DNA from: Corynebacterium crudilactis
GTDB taxonomy: Bacteria; Actinomycetota; Actinomycetes; Mycobacteriales; Mycobacteriaceae
Direction of reading: 5' to 3'
NCBI RefSeq assembly: GCF_001643015.1
Contig: NZ_CP015622.1
Location: forward strand, 447,358-511,357
DNA length: 64,000 nt
Shown here: piece by piece, positions 27,952 to 37,266 of the stretch
How the letters are laid out: each line of letters opens with the position of its first letter
Position numbering within the stretch: position 1 is the first letter of the stretch
Notes under the pieces: generated by a model
Databases searched by the model: none
Seen by the model: the letters and a program-made list of their open reading frames with translations, nothing else
Told to the model about the DNA's origin: nothing
Translations under genes and position numbers: made by a program

Positions 27952-28995
27952 TTAGTTCATTGCATTTTGGAAGAGCTCAACAGCAGTTGCCTTATCAGCG
28001 GTAACAACATCCAGGTCAGGAGTCATCAAAGCGATTTCAGACAAAGCAGGGGTGCCCTCTGGGGTTCCGACATCTTCACGCACTGGCAGGTAAGCCTGCT
28101 CTACAGCAATCTTTTGGCCTTCAACAGACAGCAAGAAATTGATATAGCGTTCAGCTGCTTCCTTCTGCTCGGAATCCGCAAATACACCAGCAGGCTCAGT
28201 GATATATGGGGAGCCCTCGGATGCATAAATGGTATCGATTGGGGAACCAGCGCTAGCCAGATCACGCACGAGATAATCCACCACCACACCAATGGGGTGG
28301 CCACCACCAGCGATTTCCTGAGAAGTTGGGCCATTGGACTGGGCGATCATTGGCTGGTTCTCACCAAGCGCATTGATCCACTCTTCACCCAGTGCAGCAT
28401 CATTCTTCCACACTGAAGCATTGAAGGCTGCAGCGCCAGAAACAGCAGGATCTGGCATAACTAGCTGGCCAGCATATTTCGGATCTGTCAGTTCAGCCCA
28501 AGAAGAAGGCAGCTCAGCCTGATCCACAATCTCCGTGTTGTAAGCAATCACAGTTGGGATGATGCGGGTGCCGACATAGAAGTTATCCTCATCGACAGCT
28601 TCCTCAATCACATCGGAAGTGTCCACATCTTTCAGCTCAGCGAGATCGCCTTCTGCCGCATAATTTTCAAAAGTGGGAGCATCCGCAGCCCACAAAACAT
28701 CAGCCTCAATGGAACCAGAAGCCTTCTCGGCTGCGATACGTGCAGTGAGATCGCCAGTGCCAGCGCGGTACACCTCAACCTCAATATCTGGGTTGATCTC
28801 CATAAACGCCTTGTTGATCTCATCGACCTTTTCCTCAGGCTCAGAGGTATAGACAGTGATGGTGACCTTTTCTCCGGAGGCTTCAGCACTGGTGGTTTCA
28901 GTGGTATCTTCCGCTGCTGGTTCGGAACAAGCTGCCAACAAAACTGCCGATGCGCCAAATGCGGCAACTGCCATGGCGGTGCGCTTCAAAGACAT
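27952..28995 (-). CDS. Iron(III)-type ABC substrate-binding lipoprotein (FbpA-like)
   Basis: 347 residues; lipoprotein signal with lipobox LLAAC (C23) followed by an acidic/Thr linker, then a class-II binding protein (TVYTSEPEEKVDEINKAFMEINPDIEVEVYRAGTGDLTARIAAE). The FbpA-like features include repeated Tyr residues in VGTRIIPTVIAYNTE and YLPVREDVG. Iron is the best guess but such operons can also carry thiamine, phosphonate or spermidine compounds. First gene of the operon; no clear DtxR box was found upstream. Confidence 0.88.
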   Translation of the reverse strand: MSLKRTAMAVAAFGASAVLLAACSEPAAEDTTETTSAEASGEKVTITVYTSEPEEKVDEINKAFMEINPDIEVEVYRAGTGDLTARIAAEKASGSIEADVLWAADAPTFENYAAEGDLAELKDVDTSDVIEEAVDEDNFYVGTRIIPTVIAYNTEIVDQAELPSSWAELTDPKYAGQLVMPDPAVSGAAAFNASVWKNDAALGEEWINALGENQPMIAQSNGPTSQEIAGGGHPIGVVVDYLVRDLASAGSPIDTIYASEGSPYITEPAGVFADSEQKEAAERYINFLLSVEGQKIAVEQAYLPVREDVGTPEGTPALSEIALMTPDLDVVTADKATAVELFQNAMN

Positions 28996-29837
28996 GAAGA
29001 ATCAAGCCCTTCTAAAATTTAGGTGTGTTTTATAGGGAAGGAAATAATATCTTTACATGAGAAACAACATTCCGCAGGACTTATGGGATTACTTCGGGTA
29101 TCTAAAGCTGGGGAGCTTGTGAGGATTCACCATTTTCTCAGCAGATCCAACCGGAAATGGTGAATCGGCACATTCTGACTTCAAGAGCAATGAGATATGC
29201 AAAAACAGTAATGCTCTGTGTGGGTCCTCAGGTGACTAAAAAGGCTCATTCCATATAAGTAGGTATCCCACTTAAACTACGCCTTAAAACGGCTTTCTTT
29301 ATTGGTTGCAGTGGCATCAAAAATGTGGAAAATGAGTGAACCGCCCAACAAAGGGGTGGGTTATGTGGGTAAGGAAAAGTTTTCACTGTGCCATGTGTGG
29401 AACATCTAGGTGATTCGGTGGGGAATCTGCCTGAACTGCCCATATGGTGCATTAAAGGTATGGCCCAAGGTGATAAAAGGGGACCTAATTAATGGGTCAA
29501 AATTGCCGTTTGGTAGTAGCAGTAAATGAAGCGGTTTTCCAAAACGGGTATGACTCAATTATCGTGTATATACCACACGGTAAACACCTGTTGAGAGGGT
29601 GGTCGGTTTTTTCGCCGACGCGGTTTTGGCTGACAGTTCTAAGTGGCTCAAGCGTTCTCTCCAACCAAGGTGCAAATATTGTGCGCCGACCAGTTATGTC
29701 CTCATCCGACGCCGGTCAGTGTGCTTCATTGAAATGCTCGTGGACAATCCCGGATCGAGAAAATGATTCGGCTTTTTTCATGGGTCACTGATGGAGTACG
29801 TTGGTCGTTTTCGGGACAAGTACTAGAAAAGATATTG
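28996..29837. other. 842-bp intergenic region before hemD
   Basis: Separates the divergent iron-type ABC operon and hemD. The only sizeable frames (29246-29452 minus, 29492-29791 plus, 99 codons) have no recognisable family or convincing start context. The stretch holds one clear hairpin (29126-29164), a CGTGT/ACACG palindrome at about 29563-29579, and low-GC segments suited to promoters. A small RNA or a long regulated hemD leader is possible. Confidence 0.5.
29126..29164. promoter_or_regulatory. Inverted repeat TTCACCATTT/AAATGGTGAA
   Basis: Perfect 10-bp arms (29126-29135 and 29155-29164) with a 19-nt loop, 130 bp upstream of the ABC binding-protein gene. No T-run on either strand, so an operator or RNA leader element is more likely than a terminator. 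Confidence 0.45.
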
Positions 29838-31622
29838 ATGACTATCGCCCATAAGGCCGAAATGGCTGAAACTACCGGGATCGAAACCAACCAGGTTTCC
29901 GAAACCATCGGGGTTGAAACGCTCACGCACGGAAAATTACGTCCTGTTTCGTTGTATGAGGGACAAACGGAAGAGTTACTTCCAGGCAAGGTCATTTTTG
30001 TTGGGGCTGGACCCGGTAATCCTGATCTGCTTACTGTGCGTGCTCGTGAAGTTCTGGGCAACGCTGTCCGTGCTATTACGGATGAGCAGGTATTAAAAGG
30101 TGTACGCGCATTTGTAGCTACTGAAATTCCTGTGCCGGAGGATAAGCTCCAGGCTGCAGAAGATGAGTATGAGCGCATTTGCATTGAAGCGAAGGAAAAC
30201 GGTGCACGCCGTAAGCCTGCTCGTCCGGCTCCTCCAACTGCTGCGGAGATTACCGAAGTATCTGAGGCAACTCCTGCGCAGATTGTTGAGCTTGTTCAAG
30301 ATGCATTGTCTTATGGCGGCGATGTAATTCGTCTTGTCACTGGCAACCCGTTGAGCAGCGATAGCACGTTGGCGGAAATTTCTGCTGTGTCTGAGGCTGG
30401 CATGGAGTTCCAGGTTGTGCCGGGTATGTCTTTGCCTGCTACTGTTCCTGCTTTTGCGGGTATCGCTTTGGGTTCTACCTACACCGAGACTGATGTCAAT
30501 GGTCAAAATATTGATTGGGATCAGTTGGCAACCGCACCTCAGCCTTTGGTACTGCAGGCTCGTGTACAGGATCTTTCCCGTATTGCTGAGTCATTGAAGG
30601 CTCGCAATATGCCTGCTGAAACCCCAGTGTCAGTAACTGCTAATGGTACGACTCGTTTGCAGCGCACCTATGACACCACTCTTGGTTTGTTGCATAAGCT
30701 TGACGCTGAGCTTGATGGCCCTTTGGTTGTCACTTTGGGCAAGGGGGTGGATGATCGTGCCAAGTATTCTTGGTGGGAGAACCGCTCCTTGTACGGATGG
30801 CGTGTGCTGGTGCCTCGCGCTAAGGAGCAAGCTGCTTCTATGTCTGAGCGACTTGCTGGACACGGTGCAATTCCGCAAGAGGTTCCAACGATTTCTGTTG
30901 AGCCGCCTCGTAATCCAGCGCAAATGGAACGCGCAATCAAGGGCATTGTGGAAGGCCGCTACCAGTGGGTCGTCCTCACCAGTGTCAATGCTGTGAAGGC
31001 AGTGTGGGAAAAGATCACCGAATTCGGCCTTGATTCCCGCTCCTTCGCAGGCGTCCGCATCGCCGCCGTCGGCGAAAAAACTGCCGCTGAGATCCGCGCG
31101 CTCGGCATCAAGCCGGAGCTTCTGCCTGCACGAACCAGGCAAAATGCACAAGGGCTTGTCGACGTCTTCCCCGAATATTTCGAAGAACTAGATCCTGTTG
31201 GCCGGGTACTCTTGCCGCGCGCAGACATCGCCACCGACGTGCTTGTTGATGGCCTGACCAACCTTGGTTGGGAAGTCGAAGATGTCGTGGCTTATCGCAC
31301 CGTGCGTGCTGCACCACCAAGCGCAGAAATCCGCGACATGATCAAGACCGGCGGTTTTGATGCCGTGGCCTTTACCTCTTCCTCCACCGTGAAGAACCTG
31401 GTGGGCATCGCTGGTAAGCCACATCAGCGCACCATCGTCGCCTGCATTGGCCCTATGACTGCAGCTACTGCTGAAGAACTGGGACTGCGCGTGGATGTCA
31501 TGCCAGAAATCGCTGAAGTTCCTGAACTAATCGATGCGCTTGCAGAACACGTGGCGGAACTGCGTGCGCAAGGCGAGCTTCCTCCTCCGCGGAAGAAACG
31601 CAGGCGTCGAAAAGCGTCTTAA
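29838..31622 (+). CDS. hemD: Uroporphyrinogen-III synthase fused to a degenerate SUMT-like domain
   Basis: 594 residues. Residues about 50-340 resemble uroporphyrinogen-III C-methyltransferase (VIFVGAGPGNPDLLTVRA), and 345-580 are the HemD synthase (GWRVLVPRAKEQAASMSERL, WVVLTSVNAVKAVWEK, DAVAFTSSSTVKNLVG), which closes hydroxymethylbilane to uroporphyrinogen III. In the methyltransferase half the family's RLKGGDPxVFGRG reads RLVTGNPLSSDST and the PLTHR-type end of motif 4 reads ALGSTYTETD, while a charged insert (residues about 110-150) is present. So the fused domain may not methylate. The C-terminus is very basic (PPRKKRRRRKAS). Start ATG 29838 is chosen; the frame is open 25 codons further. 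Confidence 0.9.
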   Translation: MTIAHKAEMAETTGIETNQVSETIGVETLTHGKLRPVSLYEGQTEELLPGKVIFVGAGPGNPDLLTVRAREVLGNAVRAITDEQVLKGVRAFVATEIPVPEDKLQAAEDEYERICIEAKENGARRKPARPAPPTAAEITEVSEATPAQIVELVQDALSYGGDVIRLVTGNPLSSDSTLAEISAVSEAGMEFQVVPGMSLPATVPAFAGIALGSTYTETDVNGQNIDWDQLATAPQPLVLQARVQDLSRIAESLKARNMPAETPVSVTANGTTRLQRTYDTTLGLLHKLDAELDGPLVVTLGKGVDDRAKYSWWENRSLYGWRVLVPRAKEQAASMSERLAGHGAIPQEVPTISVEPPRNPAQMERAIKGIVEGRYQWVVLTSVNAVKAVWEKITEFGLDSRSFAGVRIAAVGEKTAAEIRALGIKPELLPARTRQNAQGLVDVFPEYFEELDPVGRVLLPRADIATDVLVDGLTNLGWEVEDVVAYRTVRAAPPSAEIRDMIKTGGFDAVAFTSSSTVKNLVGIAGKPHQRTIVACIGPMTAATAEELGLRVDVMPEIAEVPELIDALAEHVAELRAQGELPPPRKKRRRRKAS

Positions 31623-31647
31623 AAGGTTTTTCATTAGGGTGTTATCC

Positions 31648-32073
31648 ATGGACATCCAGCAGCTAGACGCCGAAACAACAGCATGGAAAGACAGCCTCCT
31701 GCGCACTGCACAGGAGGCTGGTTTTCATTTTGAACCACCTCAGCTCTTTGAGGATTTTGAGACCATGGTGGAGCAATATCAGCAGGCAGCAGTCACGGAC
31801 CCAGATATTGATGTCACAGATATTCAACAACTGTGGGGCATCGTGGTGGGGGAGTACCTGCGCGCCAAAATAGGGATGGAATGGGTAATTATCACTGATG
31901 ATTACGGCACAGACCTGGCAATTCTAGCCACCGCCCCCAATGGCAGCCACGTGTATTCCTGCCCGATCATCGTGGTGGGAAAGCGCTTTTCCCCCGAATA
32001 TGAGCCCGGCCAATTGGAGTTTTTCTGCAACCAATTCCTGGTGACATCACTGGCGCAGTTGCAGAGAAGCTGA
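31648..32073 (+). CDS. Conserved protein, DUF3806-like
   Basis: A 141-residue soluble acidic protein starting MDIQQLDAETTAWKDSLL, with DVTDIQQLWGIVVGEYLRAKIGMEWVIITDDYGTDLAI and a final SPEYEPGQLEFFCNQF. The middle resembles DUF3806 proteins of unknown function. Lies 25 bp after hemD and before hemB in the same direction, so it is probably cotranscribed with the haem genes. Confidence 0.75.
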   Translation: MDIQQLDAETTAWKDSLLRTAQEAGFHFEPPQLFEDFETMVEQYQQAAVTDPDIDVTDIQQLWGIVVGEYLRAKIGMEWVIITDDYGTDLAILATAPNGSHVYSCPIIVVGKRFSPEYEPGQLEFFCNQFLVTSLAQLQRS

Positions 32074-32159
32074 GGGAAAGTGGTCGTGTCGCCCCCTCAC
32101 CCTATGATTGGACATAAGGACTAAGACATTTTTGAGCAAGCAAAGGCAAGGACTCTCTC

Positions 32160-33179
32160 ATGAACACTTCTTCTGATTATTCTCACGCACTAATCCGCCG
32201 CCCACGTCGTTTGCGCAGCAACCCTGCGATGCGCGAGCTAGTGGCAGAAACCGCATTGCGTCCAGCAGATCTCATTTTGCCTATGTTTTTTGCAGACGGT
32301 ATTACAGAGGCTCGTGAGATTTCTTCTATGCCAGGCGTCTATCAGCACACAGAGGATTCTCTTTTGCGTGCAGCACATGAGGCACTAGATGCTGGTGTGC
32401 GTTGCGTTGACCTGTTTGGCGTGCCTGTTGATGCTGATAAAGATGCCAATGGTTCTCAATCCTGGTCAGAAACTGGTGTGCTCAACCGTGCACTGGGATC
32501 ATTGCGTAAGGAATTCGGCGATGATCTTCTGATTATGGCTGATACCTGCCTGGATGAATTCACCGATCATGGACACTGCGGCGTGGTCACGCAGGATCGT
32601 CATGGAAACGCCATCGTAGATAATGATGCAACCTTGCCTTTGTACCAGCAGATGGCAGTGGCTCAAGCTCGTGCGGGTGCACATCTTGTCAGCCCATCCG
32701 GCATGATGGATGGCCAAATCGCAGCTATCCGTGCCGCGTTAGATGAGGAAGGCTTCCAGGATGTCGCCATCATGGCGTACTCCGCGAAATATGCTTCCGC
32801 GTTCTTTGGGCCGTTCCGTGAAGCTGTGGGTTCCTCCCTCCAGGGCGATCGTCGTACCTATCAGCAGGATCCTGCTAACCTGCGGGAATCTCTTCTCGAG
32901 GCAGAGCTGGATATCGCAGAAGGCGCTGATTTCATCATGGTCAAGCCTGCGCTGCCATACCTTGATGTACTGACCCGCATTGCAGATGCCTCACCTGTTC
33001 CAGTTGCGGCGTACCAAGTCTCTGGTGAGTACGCGATGATCCAAGCAGCAGGACGTAACGGTTGGATTGACCTTGATGCAGTGATGATGGAATCACTGAC
33101 CTCCATCAAGCGTGCCGGTGCCAACCAAATTCTCACATACTTTGCTGTTGACGCTGCCCGCGCCCTTTCTCACGCTTAA
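32160..33179 (+). CDS. hemB: Delta-aminolevulinic acid dehydratase
   Basis: Condenses two ALA to porphobilinogen. 339 residues; Schiff-base lysines K210 ([13 protein letters not shown]) and K262 ([10 protein letters not shown]) are present. The metal-site segment reads [15 protein letters not shown]130 and C140 are kept but the middle Cys of the zinc-type site is D132, so it is between the three-Cys zinc type and the Cys-free magnesium type. AAGGA ribosome site 10 bases upstream. Allosteric and metal needs cannot be settled from sequence. Confidence 0.96.
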   Translation: MNTSSDYSHALIRRPRRLRSNPAMRELVAETALRPADLILPMFFADGITEAREISSMPGVYQHTEDSLLRAAHEALDAGVRCVDLFGVPVDADKDANGSQSWSETGVLNRALGSLRKEFGDDLLIMADTCLDEFTDHGHCGVVTQDRHGNAIVDNDATLPLYQQMAVAQARAGAHLVSPSGMMDGQIAAIRAALDEEGFQDVAIMAYSAKYASAFFGPFREAVGSSLQGDRRTYQQDPANLRESLLEAELDIAEGADFIMVKPALPYLDVLTRIADASPVPVAAYQVSGEYAMIQAAGRNGWIDLDAVMMESLTSIKRAGANQILTYFAVDAARALSHA

Positions 33180-33205
33180 ATAACACTCTGATCAGTAGGA
33201 CTTCC

Positions 33206-33802
33206 ATGAGCATGCTTCCCAATCTCGCGCCGAAAAAATCCTCGGCCCCAACCTCTTCGCAGCCATCTGCTGGCGACGTAGATAAAAAGGACAAGAAGGA
33301 GGACACCGTAAAACTCCTTCTTCAAATGTGGGCCGTCATGATTGGTTTTGAATTAATTCACCAAATCTTGAATGTGGTGATGAGCTTCATGGATCCTACT
33401 GCGCTGCGCACAGTCGCTAGAGAACAAGCCGAAGCACAGGGCATGTCCGATGAGATTGTGAATGCAACCGTCGTTGCTGCCATCTTGTTTATGGGCTTTA
33501 TCAACCTGATTATCATCGCCATTTTGTCCTGGATGGTGATGATAGTGAAGAAGCGTTCCAAGCGTCTACCCACCGCATTCTTGTTGCTCACGATCTTCAG
33601 TTTCTTTTTTATCCTGAGGGTCCTCATGCTGTTTTTCGCCTCCCCTGGTGCCAACGATGTTCCAATGGCACTATTTGCTATCGACGGCTGTGTACAGATC
33701 TTGGTCGGAGTCAGCGCCGGTGTGGCTTATGCACTATCGCGCACCGATGAGCCAGTACAAATGCTGACTGAATACGCACCAGCCGATATTAAACGCAAGT
33801 AA
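33206..33802 (+). CDS. Conserved membrane protein (Rv0513-like position)
   Basis: 198 residues. A hydrophilic N-terminus rich in Ser and Lys (DVDKKDKKEDTVK) is followed by about four membrane helices (around 40-60, 92-114, 120-143, 155-178). No enzyme motif. It follows hemB, as a membrane protein does in mycobacteria, and is 32 bp before a second small membrane protein gene. Role unknown; position suggests a link to haem or envelope functions. Confidence 0.8.
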   Translation: MSMLPNLAPKKSSAPTSSQPSAGDVDKKDKKEDTVKLLLQMWAVMIGFELIHQILNVVMSFMDPTALRTVAREQAEAQGMSDEIVNATVVAAILFMGFINLIIIAILSWMVMIVKKRSKRLPTAFLLLTIFSFFFILRVLMLFFASPGANDVPMALFAIDGCVQILVGVSAGVAYALSRTDEPVQMLTEYAPADIKRK

Positions 33803-33834
33803 ATAACACCTGAGACGACGGAGCTAACACCACA

Positions 33835-34347
33835 ATGCCAAGCATGTTTCCATCACCCGCAACCGGCGGAGACGATATCAACCGGCGTCCTCTCAACGAG
33901 GGGGAAACAGATGGAACGTCCATTCCCACTATTTTAAAAGTGGTATTTTGGATGCTTTTCGCCACGGCAGCTTTCATGATTTTCGCAGGTCTTGTGATGT
34001 ACACGGCAGGGTACACCGGACCTGCAGATGTTGAGGAAAGCTACAAAGACGTTGTGGTAAATAATCAAAAGTTCATCGGTGCCATCAATGGTTTTGCTGG
34101 CATTGTGATCGTCGCTTTGACCTCTCAGCTCCCAAAGAGCGGAAAGAATCCGCGCCGTATTTTGCTAGCAATCATTTTGCTCGTGGTACTTACTGATCTG
34201 TTGTCATTTGCTACCCGTGCAGGTGGTTTCGCACTTGCACTGATTGCCGTGTTGTTAGCTTTGGAAGCGCTGCTTTTATTCCGTCCTGCCATTAACGATC
34301 ACATAGAACGCAACCACATGGCACATGTGATGGAATCTAAAAAGTAG
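33835..34347 (+). CDS. Conserved membrane protein (Rv0514-like position)
   Basis: 170 residues, MPSMFPSPATGGDDINRRPLNEGE as soluble N-terminus, then about four helices (around 35-58, 80-98, 105-125, 128-145) and a short charged tail (HIERNHMAHVMESKK). No known motif. Same operon direction as the previous gene. Confidence 0.78.
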   Translation: MPSMFPSPATGGDDINRRPLNEGETDGTSIPTILKVVFWMLFATAAFMIFAGLVMYTAGYTGPADVEESYKDVVVNNQKFIGAINGFAGIVIVALTSQLPKSGKNPRRILLAIILLVVLTDLLSFATRAGGFALALIAVLLALEALLLFRPAINDHIERNHMAHVMESKK

Positions 34348-34456
34348 GTCTTTTAAGCTGTAGCTTTTTCCACTCATGTGAGCCTTATACTGTGGGGACA
34401 TTGAATAAGGAATCGTTTTTTAAAACGGTCCACAGAACAACCCAAGAAGGTTTATC

Positions 34457-37096
34457 GTGAGCGCATCGTCGGAGTCTTCATCGGTGGACAAAGCCGTAGA
34501 CACCGCTATTACTGACGCCAAAACAGCAGCGTTGCAAGCAGGCATCGGGTTGACTCGACTTATTGAGAGCGACGAAGAGGAAGATGTCAGCTCTGATATT
34601 AAAGTCTCTTTAGCCTTTGAGCTGGAAGGGCTAGATAGTGCTCCTTCATTGATAGCTTTGGAAAAAGCTTTAGAAGAGATACCTGGCGTATCAGCCGATC
34701 TTATTTACCCTTCTCAAACTGCCTGGATTACCGCCACTGACAGAGTGCATCCGGATACTCTCATTGAGACCTTTGCCGAGTTTGGCATCAGAGCACAGCT
34801 GTCCAATTCCTCATTACTGCGTAGACATCAGCAAATAAGCGCTGAAGTGAGCAGGGAAGCTCGCATCGATCGGTATAGATCACGGATGTCAGCCAAACGG
34901 ATTTCTCCGCGTGTGCGTCGGCACAACCGTGAAGAAATGATTCATGCAGTGCGTGCTCGGGAAAGTGGTTGGATTAAACGCAAACACCACAGCAGCGCAC
35001 AACAAGAAGATCCAATGTCCGGGGATGTGTTATTTACTGCCCGCGCATTGATCACTCCGATGCGTTTGTGGGTGTCATTGCCTTTTGCTCTCATCGTGTT
35101 GGGATTGTCTCTTTATCCAGCAGTGCAATTTGATTATTGGCAGTGGCTGTCTGCGGCGCTTTCTATTCCAGTGGTGGTGTGGGGTGCGTGGCCTTTTCAC
35201 CGTGCCGCAGCCGGCGGGATTCGTCGTGGAATTTCTGCGCTTGATGCCACAAGTTCGATTGCTATTGCAGCAGCATATTTGTGGTCGATAGCCATGTTGT
35301 TATTTGAAAGCCCAGGTAATAAATCCTGGCGTTCCTATCCTTCATGGTTTGCTTTTGATCACGGCACCTTGACGCAGAATGAGATTTATTTTGATGTAGC
35401 TTGTGGCATCACGGTGTTGTTGCTGGCCGGAAGGTTGCTCACTAGACGGAGAAGCCAATCTAGTTTGCTGGCGGAGTTGGCGCGTCTGCAGATTAACCCG
35501 TTGCGCACTGTGACAGTGGTGCGCAAGCACCGGATGACGCGTGTTGTGGAGGAACTAAATATTCCAGTACAAGAAGTGCGCGTTAATGATGATGTCAAAG
35601 TGCCACCGAACACGATGATTCCTGTAGATGGCACTGTTATTGGTGGTGGTTCCAAGATTGCCGCGAGTATTATCATGGGCCAAGACCCACGTGTGGTTAA
35701 AGTAAATGACAGAGTTTTCGCCGGCAGCGTCAATATTGATGCAGAGTTAAAAGTCCGCGTGGTTAGGACTGGACACCGCACTCGCATTGCCGCTGTACAC
35801 CGGTGGGTCAAGGAAGCCACGTTTCGGGAAAACCGCCACAATAGGGCAGCCATTCGTTCTGCAGGAAACTTAGTTCCGATTACTTTTTCCTTAGCAGTGG
35901 TAGATTTCTGCCTGTGGGCATTGATCTCTGGAAATATTAACGCGGCATTTACTACTGCCCTGGCAGTATTGGCGTGTGTAGCCCCAGTGGCGTTGGCGTT
36001 ATCTGCTCCATTGGCCACGAGGAACTCCATCGAAGCAGCAGCTAGGCATGGAGTATTGGTGCGCTCTGGAGAGATCTTCCGCATGCTTGATGACGTGGAT
36101 ACGACAGTATTCAACCGTGGCGGAACCTTGACCGATGGTGAAATGACAGTAGAAACCGTCACCGCCGACAAAGGCGAAGACCCCGAATTAGTGCTGCGCG
36201 TAGCCGGCGCATTAGCAATGGAATCACAGCACGCCATTTCAAAAGCACTCGTGAAAGCCTCCCGCGAAGCAAGAGACTCAGGAGCAGGCGGCGACGATGT
36301 CCCACACTGGATTGAAGTCGGAAATGTGGAAATCACCGAGGAAGGCTCCTTCCTCGCAACAGTAGAACTGCCAATAATAAAACCAACTGGTGAGAAAGTT
36401 ATGCGTTCTGTGGAAGCCACACTATGGCGCCCACGATCCATGACGGAAGTCCGGGAACACCTAAGCCCACGCTTGGTAGCAGCAGCCACCTCCGGTGGCG
36501 CACCATTAATCGTACGGTGGAAAGGCAAAGATCGTGGTGTCATCACACTCAACGATCACGTCCGCACCGATGCCTCAGATGCCATCCTGGCCATTGAGGA
36601 GCAAGGCATCGAAACCATGATGCTATCGCGAGATACCTACCCAGTGGCACGTCGATACGCAGATAGCTTAGGCATCACCCACGTCTTGGCAGGCATCGCG
36701 CCGGGCAAGAAATCCCAGGTCGTCCGCGCAGTGCACACCCGTGGTTCCACGGTGGCGATGATTGGTGATGGCTCTGTTCTAGATTGTTTGAAAGTCGCGG
36801 ATGTAGGAATTTTGATGGGTGTGGATCGCCCCTCTGAACTCCGCGATGATGCCGATGACCCGGCAGCAGATGTCGTGGTGCTACGTGAAGCAGTGATGAG
36901 CGTGCCGGTGCTGTTTAGATTGGCAAGGCGTTATGCCAGGTTAGTCAACGGAAATATTGCTCTGGCCTGGATATACAACGGTGTGGCTATGGTGTTCGCC
37001 ATTTCTGGTTTGTTGCACCCCATGGCCGCAACAGTGGCTATGTTGGCTTCTTCGTTGTTGATTGAATGGCGCTCGGGAAGAGCTCGACGGTTCTAA
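34457..37096 (+). CDS. P1B-type ATPase-like membrane protein lacking catalytic motifs (pseudoenzyme)
   Basis: 879 residues, GTG start with AAGAAGG upstream and TATACT at 34386-34391 as a possible -10 box. Layout matches a heavy-metal P-type ATPase: N-terminal HMA-like fold (48-116) without CxxC, membrane pairs (200-325), actuator domain (350-440), two helices (473-520), P/N domains and a final helix pair (835-870). But the phosphorylation motif DKTGT reads N553-R-G-G-T, TGES reads MGQD (407-410), the membrane CPC reads CVAP (507-510), the SEHP-type motif reads QHA (591-593) and GDGxND reads GDGSVLD (770-776). All key catalytic residues are gone although length and frame are intact. It lies between hemB-linked genes and hemE. 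Confidence 0.9.
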   Translation: MSASSESSSVDKAVDTAITDAKTAALQAGIGLTRLIESDEEEDVSSDIKVSLAFELEGLDSAPSLIALEKALEEIPGVSADLIYPSQTAWITATDRVHPDTLIETFAEFGIRAQLSNSSLLRRHQQISAEVSREARIDRYRSRMSAKRISPRVRRHNREEMIHAVRARESGWIKRKHHSSAQQEDPMSGDVLFTARALITPMRLWVSLPFALIVLGLSLYPAVQFDYWQWLSAALSIPVVVWGAWPFHRAAAGGIRRGISALDATSSIAIAAAYLWSIAMLLFESPGNKSWRSYPSWFAFDHGTLTQNEIYFDVACGITVLLLAGRLLTRRRSQSSLLAELARLQINPLRTVTVVRKHRMTRVVEELNIPVQEVRVNDDVKVPPNTMIPVDGTVIGGGSKIAASIIMGQDPRVVKVNDRVFAGSVNIDAELKVRVVRTGHRTRIAAVHRWVKEATFRENRHNRAAIRSAGNLVPITFSLAVVDFCLWALISGNINAAFTTALAVLACVAPVALALSAPLATRNSIEAAARHGVLVRSGEIFRMLDDVDTTVFNRGGTLTDGEMTVETVTADKGEDPELVLRVAGALAMESQHAISKALVKASREARDSGAGGDDVPHWIEVGNVEITEEGSFLATVELPIIKPTGEKVMRSVEATLWRPRSMTEVREHLSPRLVAAATSGGAPLIVRWKGKDRGVITLNDHVRTDASDAILAIEEQGIETMMLSRDTYPVARRYADSLGITHVLAGIAPGKKSQVVRAVHTRGSTVAMIGDGSVLDCLKVADVGILMGVDRPSELRDDADDPAADVVVLREAVMSVPVLFRLARRYARLVNGNIALAWIYNGVAMVFAISGLLHPMAATVAMLASSLLIEWRSGRARRF

Positions 37097-37266
37097 AGAG
37101 CTCTAAAAAGGGCACAAAAGACTCCAAAAACCCCGAAGAGCACGAAAGGAGTTCTAAGGATTCCTCAGAGCAGCCAGCTCTATATCAATCCTTTTATTGA
37201 TTTAAATTCCTTATTTAGGTGTGGCTTCTTTTTCCAAATTGAGGCAAATGGGGCAAGATTGAGCCC

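Noticed and set aside
28996..29060. Possible DtxR box before the iron-type ABC operon
   Set aside because: Only TTAGGTGTG is similar to half of the TTAGGTTAGGCTAACCTAA-type consensus; the second half is missing.
29240..29300. Possible seventh copy of the dispersed repeat (CTTAAACTACGCCTTAAAACGGC)
   Set aside because: Only short AT-rich matches; no GAAAAAGTG block or hairpin head in the right place.
29492..29791. 99-codon plus-strand frame upstream of hemD
   Set aside because: No domain, no convincing ribosome site, overlaps the hemD frame region; listed only as part of the unexplained gap.
35386..36552. 388-codon minus-strand frame
   Set aside because: Shadow of the P-type ATPase-like gene; no start signal and no recognisable domain.
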